Positions 1-8,618 of a stretch of DNA of 64,000 nucleotides are shown one piece after another (the stretch's first letter is position 1; every line of letters starts with the position of its first letter). The position numbers and the translations under genes were made by a program. The notes beneath the pieces were generated by a model that was given only the letters and a program-made list of their open reading frames with translations, had not been told where the DNA came from and did not search any database. Origin of the DNA: Phytophthora hibernalis (lineage: Eukaryota; Oomycota; Peronosporomycetes; Peronosporales; Peronosporaceae); contig JAAKBF010000215.1 in the NCBI GenBank assembly GCA_012656075.1, forward strand, positions 183,994-247,993. Direction: 5' to 3'.

Positions 1-414
1 TCGAGTTCCGTCAGCAAGTCGCCGACCAGCGGCATTGCGTATTCCATGCTGACCGTAATTGCGTTTACCAGCTTGTAGTCGATGCAAAGCCTAATGTCGA
101 CACCATTCTTCTTCATGACAATCACGATTGGCGAGGCCCAAGGGCTCTTTGAAAATGACAGGAGCCCTGCTGAAGCAATGCTTTCAAAAGCTCATAACGT
201 TTGCTCAAGTGCTTCAGTGGCACTCGCCGAGCTCTTTGCTTGAAGGGGTCGTGCCCTTGGACGTCGATATCGCAGACCACACCGTATGCCGGTGGTGGAA
301 GCGCATTTCCACTCGAGATCATAATATTTTCATGCTTTCAAGGTTTCGACGAATTCTGTTTGCTGTCGGACATCGTGCGCCGTAGATATAACGTTGTCGC
401 CTTCGTAGTCTAGC
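1..414 (-). pseudogene. Gypsy A1 retrotransposon, reverse transcriptase fragment (3' half of the split host element)
   Basis: On the minus strand the peptide contains the RT-proximal segment VCDIDVQGHDPFKQRARRVP followed, after a frame change, by the start of the RT domain (KKNGVDIR). The same region is present, less broken, at 50454-51540 in the second copy of this family. The fragment runs off the left window edge and stops at 414, where the 6-bp duplication of the Maverick insertion begins. Its missing upstream part (linker, protease, gag, LTR) resumes at 20508. The frame is broken near 120, so this copy is probably dead. It is the target into which the Maverick jumped. Confidence 0.8.
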
Positions 415-420
415 TTCGTT
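415..420. repeat. Left 6-bp target site duplication (TTCGTT)
   Basis: TTCGTT here is repeated exactly at 20502-20507 on the other side of the Maverick. Joining the flanks at this hexamer recreates the gypsy sequence seen uninterrupted near 51610. Six-base duplications are the known hallmark of Polinton integrases. Confidence 0.9.
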
Positions 421-530
421 AGTAGTATATACTGGAACATTACGCCGGCAGTTTTTCTTAATATTATTTAACAAGGACAATAGCTGTATTCGTCTCTAAC
501 GCCCAGCCGTCAATTTCATCGACGCAACCT
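421..530 (+). repeat. Left terminal inverted repeat of the Maverick
   Basis: The outer 36 bases (AGTAGT, six variable bases, then a 24-base block containing GGAACATTACGCCGGCAG) match the reverse complement of the right end except for the six variable bases. After diverged sequence, an 11-base block CGACGCAACCT lies at offset 100 from both ends, so the ancestral repeat was at least 110 bp. Bases 531-732, before the CRN start, hold nothing I recognise besides probable promoter sequence. Confidence 0.88.
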
Positions 531-732
531 GTTGATTAACTTACAGCTCAAGAAGACATCTGCTGCAACTCAAGCGTCCGCATAACCTCTCGCCATTGGA
601 ATCACTTGGGGTAGGGCTACATCTGTGCGACACCGCACCGCTTCGTCACACCTTTATATCCCGATTAGGTACGGTAGCAAATTCTCTTCTTTCTTTCTCT
701 CTCATTCCATAATCTGCCGTCTGGAGAAAAGG

Positions 733-2036
733 ATGGTGAAGCTGTTCTGTGCGATCGTTGGTGCGGCGGGCAGCGCGTTCTCGGTGAGGGTAGATGAGAG
801 CGACACGGTGGACGACTTGAAAAGGTGATCAAGACGGAGAATCCAGCGACTATCACATGTGATGCAAAGGACCTGCAGCTCTTCCTGGCGAAGACGGCGG
901 ACGGCGGGTGGCTGGATGAGGATGAAGCGGCAGCCGTGAGCCTTGATGAGCATGGACTCCCGCAAGGCTTCAGGCAGATGAAGTCCTCGCTATTTCTGAA
1001 GAACGACCAACACTTCGGAGCGAATTTTCAACCGGGTGAGGGCCAAGTTCACGTGCTGGTGGTGGTTCCGGGCGGTTGGTTCAGCGAGCGATACTTCTGC
1101 GTTGGCGGAATTATCAGCAAAATTAGACGACCTACGCAAGCAAGTTGTAGGGAAACGCAAATATGTCCACTCGGAGGTAACCTCGACCCAAGGCAGAATG
1201 CTTCTGAGCGACTTGGATGTTCGGGTGGAATTTGTACGCACAGTTCCGTTTGCTGCTGGAGAGGGGTCTTCGGTTGGCCCATACGAGTGGAAGAGTGTTA
1301 CTGTCGAGAACGGCGAAAGGTCGTGCTCACTGAGGAGCAGCAGCGCCAACGATATCGCGCCTACGTTGAACGCAACATTGCCGATGTGCTTGTGCAGAAG
1401 CAGCTTTCCGTGATTGGCGTGGAAAGAGGCACAAATATCCTCACTGTTGAAGTTCCTGGTCGCGAAATTAAGCTCGCTGGACGTACCGATCTCCTCATAC
1501 TGAGTGATGTTGTTAAGATGAGGCCGTCCGAGGTGCAGTACTTGCCTGAAGTGAAGATGCTGATTGAAGTGAAGAGAGAAGTTAAACCAAGCAACGACTT
1601 TCAGGCATTGTCGGAGCTGATTGCTTTGGATCTGCTGGCTAGCGACCCAGTAATGGCGCTACTTACTGATCTGAAAGGCGAGTGGTTATTCTTCTGGGTG
1701 GCCGAGAAGTTAAACAACTCTGCCCGTATCTGCAAAGCGGCAATCAACAAGCCAGGTGAGGCTTTCGAAGTGATAAAAGTGCTACTGGAGCAGCCGCCGA
1801 CAAGTGGTACTGGTGCTGCCACCGAGATCACGTTACCGTGTTTCCAAAATCCCGTGAAGAGATTGAAGCTGAAAAATGTGTTACCACTTATCGGAGAGGG
1901 TGAAAGTGGCGGGATTCGTGAAAGCATCGAACGATACTATGACATCGCCAGTATGTTAGGTCCCGACATTGAGATGGCGCGTGCTGTGGCTCGGCAGGTC
2001 ACTCGATCTATTCCCACGTTGAGTTATTTCAGCTGA
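733..2036 (+). pseudogene. Crinkler (CRN) family effector with PD-(D/E)xK nuclease-like C-terminus, three frameshifts
   Basis: The N-terminal part (from the ATG at 733) is a typical CRN header: a ubiquitin-like start (MVKLFCAIVG), the LFLAK translocation motif at 879-893, a DWL-type region, and the HVLVVVP boundary near 1050-1070. Its C-terminal half has GRTDLLIL (Asp codon 1488-1490) followed by IEVKRE (Glu 1566-1568, Lys 1572-1574), the spacing expected of a PD-(D/E)xK nuclease fold. CRN proteins of oomycetes enter host cells, often reach the nucleus, and some cause cell death. The frame is broken at A-run 820-823 (one base missing), G-run 1070-1072 (one extra) and A-run 1316-1318 (one missing). 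These may be real lesions or sequence errors. There is no in-frame stop otherwise, and the reading ends with TGA at 2034-2036. The gene lies wholly inside the Maverick repeats. Confidence 0.9.
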
Positions 2037-2097
2037 TTCTCCCTTCGGCATGCATCACTAATAAATTGCTTTTTATCATGATTTTTTCATCCTGACA

Positions 2098-2122
2098 AAT
2101 ATAAAGTTAATAGTATATAAAG
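2098..2122 (+). promoter_or_regulatory. TATA-type promoter box before the small basic gene
   Basis: TATATAAAG directly abuts the ATG at 2123, with another ATATAAAG copy about 15 bases upstream. Similar boxes precede most genes of this element, for example before 6464, 7587, 8288, 8619, 14698, 16440 and 17458. Confidence 0.5.
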
Positions 2123-2320
2123 ATGACATACTCACCCGATCAATACGAACTTAACAAAGAGCGAATCAAAGCCGCTCAAAAGCGGTACTATCTGAAAACA
2201 AGGGAAACGCGACTGGCTAAGCAGCGAGAATATGATGAGAAGAATCGCGAAGAAATTCGTGCTCGTAAGACGAAGAATTACTTAAGTAAATCCGAACTTA
2301 AGCAAAGCGAACTTAACTGA
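2123..2320 (+). CDS. Small basic helical protein (65 aa), unknown function
   Basis: This intact 65-aa ORF is very rich in Lys, Arg and Glu, and is predicted to be all helix. It has a repeating pattern of the type NKERI..AQKRYY, then NREEIRARKTKNY. The same pattern (YQTNKEAIIQRKR) appears in the linker of the GIY-YIG gene at 16440-17044. A DNA-binding or nuclease-accessory role is possible by that analogy only. It lies between the CRN gene and the polymerase on the same strand with its own TATA box. I do not recognise it as a named family. Confidence 0.5.
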   Translation: MTYSPDQYELNKERIKAAQKRYYLKTRETRLAKQREYDEKNREEIRARKTKNYLSKSELKQSELN

Positions 2321-2336
2321 TTATTTAAAAAATTTC

Positions 2337-2413
2337 TCAGATATAAAGTCAGCCCTAATATAAAGTCGATCCTGATACAAGGTCCAATAATTATAAAGTC
2401 GATTCTCACAAGA
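2337..2413 (+). promoter_or_regulatory. Cluster of TATAAAGTC repeats upstream of polymerase gene
   Basis: Three copies of (A/T)TATAAAGTC, each followed by a GAT or AGC triplet and CCT/TCT, start at 2341, 2358 and 2391. A TATATAGG box follows at about 2430. The same TATAAAGTC word occurs before the minus-strand gene starting at 19856, so it looks like an element-wide promoter or activator site rather than a chance repeat. Confidence 0.5.
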
Positions 2414-2441
2414 TTAATTTAGTCAAAGATATATAGGCAAT

Positions 2442-5400
2442 ATGTTTGCATACGAACTCGCAGGATTAAAGAGATTAAATATCCAAGCTGTCAAATGGGG
2501 TAGCAGCTACCGGGTTAAGGTTCGAGGTAGAACTGGAAAGATGGTATATGTTAGCAACATTTCTCGTTCAGTCAACAAGAAATTGGTGGCTAAGCAGTAC
2601 AATGTTTCTGTTGAAACCCTTGAGAAGCATATGTCGCCTGACTATAAGTCTGATCCCAAGTACCGGTTTTACACTGGTAATCACATGGAATCACACTTAT
2701 ATGAGGGTATCGAGGCTACTGATTTCTACGATAAGCTCGAGAACGTTCTTTCAACTCAGGCAAGTGCTTTTAAGGTAAATATTGCTCTCGGGTACGAACT
2801 TGTGGGCAAGACTGATCCTGATGACACTCGCTACTTCTACCCGAATCTCGCAAACACTTATGTATTCAATAAGCCTGTCGCAATCAACAGCAAGGCGGAT
2901 ATTCGAAAGAAGGTGATTTCGGAAATTCGGTCTATGGAGTTGGCTGACAAGCTGAACTACCCCAGCTCCGGATATAAGCTTAAGGCGATCACTGCATTCA
3001 AGATTTTAGTCTACCATCGCGACCATGCTCTTGGGGATAGCGACGCTGTTATTCCTAAGATTATCCGCGAAAACAAGCATGTAATCAACTTCCTAAGACC
3101 AACAACAAGTGCGTCTTCCACTGCATCACCTGGCACACATTCCAGAGCGCTAAGAAGGATCCTCGCAGAATTCAGGCTCAGGTGAAGGATGCATTCAAGC
3201 GCTACTGCTCTTTTAAGGGAGTAAAGTATACGTTGAGTCTATTTAGGAGCTTCAAGCCTATTGACCTGCTACAGCTCGATGAGGTTGAGGACTGCTTCCA
3301 GCTCGGTATTAACGTATATAGCATGGATGTAGCTTCTGGGAATGTAGAATGTATTCGTAGGTCGGACAAGGGGTTTGAATCTATGGATATTCTATCACAC
3401 GAGAATCACGCTCTCTACATCAAGAGCATCGATATGCTTCAGTCTAAGTATCAGTGCCCCAAGTGTGAAATGATATTCGTGAGCGGTGAAAGACTCAAAA
3501 ACCACAAGAAAAATCAGTGCGAGCTTGTGAATATTGAGAGCTTCCCTGCTGAGCCAACTATCTACAGGCCAGCTCCTAACGCGATTCGATCACTGCTTAC
3601 AAAGTATTCCATTAAGGAGGCCAATCAATACATCGACAACTTCATTGTTTATGACTTTGAGGCAATCCTTAAGCCTACCGCGACTCAACACGGTGAAAGT
3701 ACTGTCTTCACGAACGAACACATTCCTGTGTCTGTATCCGTTGCTGATAGCTTAACCGAGGAGGTGCGCTGCTTTGTGAATGACGATCCGAAGATGCTGC
3801 TGACGGATATGTTCAAATACATCGGTGATGTATCGCTGAAGATCCAACAGTACAATGTCGATAAGTATAAGTCGCTTCTGCAAAAATCATCAACGCCCAC
3901 GGTCTGACAGGTTTGGAAATTCCAGGCGTCAATCTGGGTAAGAAGTACAAGATGTCTGATGTGGAGAGTTGGATTAAGGAAGGGAAGTATGATAGCTTCT
4001 TCCACTTCCATAACAGTCTTGGCTTTGGTAAGCAGAGGTCCGACTACGGAAGACTTAAACAGCAGATTGATCAGGTTCCAGTGTTCGGCTTCAATTCGGG
4101 TCGATACGATATCAACTTGATTAAGAGCGACTTATTCGCCATCATTGGTACTGACAACATCAAATCTGTTATCAAGAACCCCAGCTACATGTGCATTGCT
4201 ACATCGAACATGAAAATGCTCGATATTAGCAACTATGTACCGGCTGGTACCAGCTACGATAAGTATCTTACGACATATCTCGGTGGCTGCAAATGTGATG
4301 ACAAAATTAGATGTGTCTGTGGTCTTGGCAAGGGTCTTTTCCCGTATGAATACATCACCGCGTTCAATGTACTCAACCAGACTACTATTCCGCCTAAGTC
4401 AGCTTTTGACAGCAAGCTCCGTGGAACAAGCATCAGCGATGATGAATACGAGCGAGTGAAGTTTGTGTGGAAGTACTATGAGATGAAATCCATCAAGGAC
4501 CTACTGGTCTGGTACAACAATCTCGATGTAGTCCCATTCATCAAGGCTATCAAAGCCCAGCGCGAGCTATTCATGCGTTTCGATCTGGATATGTTCGCTG
4601 ATGGTGTGTCTCTACCAGGACTTAGTGAAAAAGTTATGTATCAGACCTGCTTTAACAATCTCCAATATCCGGATAAGACACCTGCTAACGCATTCCAATT
4701 TCCACCCCAGCGTATGGGTGGCTACAAGAGTCAGGATGCTAAGGCAAAGCGGGAATTTGGTATGACACTTGCTCACTTGAATACATTGTTGCAAAAGCAA
4801 AAGTATCTGTGTGGTTTATGCTACTGTCAGCTGACCGTCGATACCGCTTCAGCAGACCGTATCAACAACAAGCTTGGACACATCGATGGCAACGTATTGG
4901 TTAGCTGTATCAAGTGCAACACCGCCCGTAAGGACATGTCTCTCAAGGGATTCCGCTATAAGAAGTTGCTTGAGTTCAACTCGGACAGATTGGTGTATAG
5001 CATTGATAAGGAGGAAAAGGATATCTACGCTAAGATGAAGGCCAACATTGCTGGAGGTCCATCTATTATCTTTAATCGCTACGCTAAGCGCAACGAGACG
5101 AAGATTCGTGGAGGTAAGCTCTGTAAGAAAATTATCGGATACGATGCCAACGCTTTATACCTATGGGCACTTGGTAATGAGATGCCATGCGGACGATTGA
5201 CTACGATCGAGGCTTATGATGGCATTGTCGAGGACATCGTTTCTGATAAGATTTTCGGCTTCCTCGAGTGTAATATTCGCACACCAGAGCACTTGAAAGA
5301 GTACTTCAGTGAGATGACCCCAATCTTCAAGAATACGCTAATCGATTGTGCTGATGAGAGTGTCATTGGTCATCACATGTACAAGTACAACGAGGCACGT

Positions 5401-6426
5401 AAGCAAAGCCGAGCAAAACCAGCTCGTAAGCTGATAGGTAGCTACTTTGGTGAAAAGATTCTTATATACGCACCTTTGCTTAAATGGTATCTTTCCCACG
5501 GTTTGGAGATTACCAAGACTTACTGCTTTATTAAGGCCAGCTCTCACAAGGCTTTTGATCCATTTATGGAGGCTGTATCAAACGCTCGACGAAAGGGTGA
5601 TGTTGATAAGTCGAAGGCGATGATTGCTGAGATGATGAAACTTGTAGGCAACAGTGCTTTCGGTCGATCTGGAATGGATATGAGCAAGCACAAAGAGGTC
5701 AAGTATGAGTCGAACGACAAAGCTATTAAGAGCAAGATCGAACACTTTACGTTCCACGGGTTGGAGGAGCTTAATGATTCTTGTGAGATTACGATGAAAA
5801 AGCGTCGGCTCAACAACAAGAACCCGATCCATTTATCGATTGCTATCTATCAGCTCGCTAAGCTACGCATGCTTCAGTTTTACTATGACTGCATCGACTT
5901 TTACTTCGATCGTTCAGACTTTCAATATCAGGAGATGGACACGGACAGTGGCTATATCGCGTTCAGCTGCGAGAACCCATTCAAAGAATGCATCAAGCCT
6001 GAACTACGTGATCACTTCGATGAGCATAAGTATGAGTGGTTCCCGCGAGACTACAACGCCGAGGTAGCCAAGTTCGATCGCCGCACGCCTGGACTATTTA
6101 AGGAAGAGTGGCGAGGTGATGCAATGGTCTCATTATCCTCTAAGAACTACATCTGCTATCTACCGGACGAGGAGCACAAGGTCAAAGTCAGTGCTAAGGG
6201 TGTACAGCAGGGGCGTGGTCGCAATGTTGATGTACTTAGCCCAGACGGTTTTGAGACAGTTGTACGGGACCGTATCACACTTCGGGGTACTAACAAGGGT
6301 TTCAGACTATCGAAAGAAACCAAATCGATCATTACCTATACTCAAACCAAAACAGCGCTCAATTATTGGTACGACAAGCGACAGGTACTGTCAGACGGTA
6401 TTTCTACGATTCCGCTCGATATTTAG
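2442..6426 (+). CDS. polB: Protein-primed family B DNA polymerase with embedded HNH module (two frameshifts)
   Basis: This enzyme replicates the element. The N-terminal part has the CVFHCI..H motif seen in other Maverick polymerases (frame changes near 3095) and a C2HC finger (QCPKC..H..C, about 3455-3520). Exonuclease motifs follow: I YDFEA (3650-3664), II NSGRYDINLI (4093-4122) and III YNNLD (4513-4527). An HNH-type segment sits at about 4740-4990. The palm has motif A YDANALYLWAL (about 5140), motif B KLVGNSAFG (about 5640) and motif C MDTDSGY (5935-5955), then the KVSAKGV segment. The three exonuclease motifs and the DTD pair are intact. Frame changes near 3095 and in the A-run 3884-3888 each need one added base. 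I treat it as one gene of about 1,325 codons from the ATG at 2442. Confidence 0.9.
4741..4990 (+). other. HNH endonuclease-like insertion inside DNA polymerase B
   Basis: Between exonuclease motif III and palm motif A lies CGLC, then ADRINNKLGHIDGN, then SCIKCNTARK. This is the order of a zinc-stabilised HNH (Endo VII-like) nuclease: CxxC, D-R-I, H, N, CxxC. The insert keeps the polymerase frame open on both sides. Whether it cuts DNA is not known from sequence alone. Confidence 0.7.
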
Positions 6427-6463
6427 GGGATCTATTTCCATATTTTTGTTTCTAATATAGACC

Positions 6464-7543
6464 ATGGATGCGCTACTATCGAAGTTATATCACAATCCAA
6501 AAACAGGGTATATCGGCAGCAATGCTCTATATCAGAAGGCTAAACAAATTGAAAAATCTATTCGATTGAAGGATGTTAAGGAGTGGTATGGTAATCAGAC
6601 TGACATTCAACGGTACCATGGAAAAACAACACAATTTGATGGTTTCAAGATTGCTTCGACCAATCCAAATAGTTGGCAAGCTGATTTAGCATTCTGGAGA
6701 GGAAATACCATTCTAACTGCTATCAATATCAACTCCAGAATTGGTTTTGCTAAGATATTAACTGACAAACGATGGAGCAGTGTTTCCAAGGGGATTAAAG
6801 CTCTTGAATCGCTTAACGTTGATATTTTGACAACCGACAATGGATCTGAGTTCATGAATAGGCACGCTCAAGCATATTTCAAGCGAAAATCTATTACTCA
6901 CTACAATAACGAGCCAGGTGATCATGGAACAATGGGTAAGATTGAGCGCTTCAATCGTACGCTTAAATCGAGGCTGATGAAGATAAAGCAACCTTTATCG
7001 ATTAAGCTTCTTAGTGACGTCATCGACAACTACAACAATACGGTTCACACTTCTATCAAAATGACACCAAATGAAGCGACTGGACAGGTAATTGAATCAG
7101 AATTGAGTCATAACAACACAACTATGGAAAATCTCGAGAATCGACTCGAAATTGGAACTTCTGTGCTTTATCGTTTGAAGAAGAAGCAATTTGAGAAAGA
7201 ATCGGCTCAATGGAGTAAGTCTATCTACGAAGTAGTTGGTATCGATGGCTATCGGATCCAAATCAGATCTAAAAACGGTCATATTCTCTACAAATCACTC
7301 AATGATATCAAACCGGTTGACGATGAGACTACAGATGCCCCATCCGCCAAGAACCAAGTCTTTGAAGCTGAGAAGATCTTAGATCACAAAAAGATGCGAA
7401 CCGGGAAGTTCAAATATCTTATCAAATGGATTGGATATGATGATTCAACGTGGGAACCATTCTCAAATCTCCGTTTAATTAATAAAAACAGACCGTCTGA
7501 GTTAGAGAAGGAATATTTTGGGGCTAAAGAAATTCCTTTCTGA
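6464..7543 (+). CDS. Polinton integrase (rve) with C-terminal chromodomain
   Basis: This intact 359-aa protein is the retroviral-type integrase that inserts the linear element and makes the 6-bp duplication. The catalytic triad is visible: D74 (WQADLAF), D125 (TTDNGSEF) and E161 (GKIERFN), with exactly 35 residues between the last two. A chromodomain follows at residues 299-345 (AEKILDHKKM..YLIKWIGYDDSTWEP), which in relatives targets modified histones. This fits the landing in a silent retrotransposon. The ATG at 6464 is preceded by a TAATATAG box. The gene starts 37 bases after the polymerase stop, on the same strand. Confidence 0.95.
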   Translation: MDALLSKLYHNPKTGYIGSNALYQKAKQIEKSIRLKDVKEWYGNQTDIQRYHGKTTQFDGFKIASTNPNSWQADLAFWRGNTILTAININSRIGFAKILTDKRWSSVSKGIKALESLNVDILTTDNGSEFMNRHAQAYFKRKSITHYNNEPGDHGTMGKIERFNRTLKSRLMKIKQPLSIKLLSDVIDNYNNTVHTSIKMTPNEATGQVIESELSHNNTTMENLENRLEIGTSVLYRLKKKQFEKESAQWSKSIYEVVGIDGYRIQIRSKNGHILYKSLNDIKPVDDETTDAPSAKNQVFEAEKILDHKKMRTGKFKYLIKWIGYDDSTWEPFSNLRLINKNRPSELEKEYFGAKEIPF

Positions 7544-7586
7544 AGCAAGAATTGGGATATATATATAGAAGGCAATCATCGTAAAA

Positions 7587-8087
7587 ATGATTGGGAGAAT
7601 CTACAAAATTATCCACAGACAGAGTTTAATCTGTTATGTAGGCTCGACACTTAATACCGTGAGCAACCGATGGTCAGGTCATAAGGCTGACTTCCAAAAA
7701 TGGAAGAAAGGTAGAACGTCCAATGTCTCCATTTTCGAACACTTTGATAAACATGGTATTGAACAATTTAAGATCATTTTGATCAAGGAATATGAAGTTG
7801 CAGATAAAACACATTTACGAGCTTATGAACAACTATGGATTAATAAGCTTAGACGTAGCTGTGTCAATAAAAATAACGCAATCATGTTTAAGGATCTTTA
7901 CTTTAAAAACTATAAAGCAACCCATATCGAACTACTTCGAGAAAAGAGCAGGATTAAAAATAAGCTTCCGCATAATGTTGCTAAGGCATTAGAAAAGTTT
8001 AACTGCGATTGTGGCGGTAAGTACGCCAGAAAACATAAATCAACGCATATCAAATCCAGTCGACACCAGACGTGGCTATCGAACTGA
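7587..8087 (+). CDS. GIY-YIG endonuclease 1 with C-terminal zinc finger-like motif
   Basis: This intact 166-aa protein opens with the GIY-YIG signature in the form GRIYKI then CYVGST, followed by the conserved Arg (NRWSGHK) and the Glu in YEQLWI. The C-terminus carries CDCGGKYARKHKSTHIKSSRH then WL, a CxCG...H...H unit that may bind zinc. The same unit ends the two other GIY-YIG genes of this element (16440-17044 and 19215-19856), so they are paralogues. In viruses and polinton-like viruses such nucleases act as homing or recombination enzymes. A TATATATATAG box precedes the ATG. Confidence 0.9.
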   Translation: MIGRIYKIIHRQSLICYVGSTLNTVSNRWSGHKADFQKWKKGRTSNVSIFEHFDKHGIEQFKIILIKEYEVADKTHLRAYEQLWINKLRRSCVNKNNAIMFKDLYFKNYKATHIELLREKSRIKNKLPHNVAKALEKFNCDCGGKYARKHKSTHIKSSRHQTWLSN

Positions 8088-8099
8088 AGGCCGCACATT

Positions 8100-8287
8100 T
8101 TTAGTAAAAAAACAAACAGGAGATCAACTCTTGAAAAGGAGTACTGGGGTTTAAAAAATGAGTCATAGTTAGCTTGTAAATAATTTTGATAGAGACATCC
8201 TCTGTAAGCTTTTGACTCAAGTATATTGTTCGATCTATTTTTGCGAAACGTTTTGAATTATCTGACTTGATATATAGTAATAATATA
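8100..8287. other. Intergenic stretch, no gene seen
   Basis: This is AT-rich sequence with no ORF. It ends in TGATATATAGTAATAAT just before the ATG at 8288, which fits the element-wide TATA-type promoter. Confidence 0.5.
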
Positions 8288-8578
8288 ATGTGCCCCAGTT
8301 GTTTAGAAAAGGACCGTGAGCTTGCTAAGCTTCAGCGGAAGCTATGGATTATCCATGAAGTAAGCCGAATCAAGAACGAACTAATGAACCTTGATGCATC
8401 AGCCAATTTCCGAAAAACGGTAGTAAATCGTAAGTATCGCCACGAGTTGGAAGCAATATTTGGAGTTCCATTTCATTGCATCAAGGACCGCTATCTAAGT
8501 CTTCTTAATGAGCGAAATCATATTTGTCATTCGTACTCTCAATTTCGACACGACTCAGTTATGCCGAGCTACTGGTAA
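8288..8578 (+). CDS. Small hypothetical protein with N-terminal CxxC (96 aa)
   Basis: The ORF from 8288 starts MCPSCLEKD and continues as charged helices ending VMPSYW. A GATATATAG box lies 15-20 bases upstream, which is why I choose this ATG over the upstream one at 8267. The single CxxC might pair with C or H residues later (FHC, HICH) to hold a metal. I do not recognise the family. Confidence 0.5.
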   Translation: MCPSCLEKDRELAKLQRKLWIIHEVSRIKNELMNLDASANFRKTVVNRKYRHELEAIFGVPFHCIKDRYLSLLNERNHICHSYSQFRHDSVMPSYW

Positions 8579-8618
8579 TTATGTACTCATTTTTTATGAT
8601 TCAGATGATATAGACACA

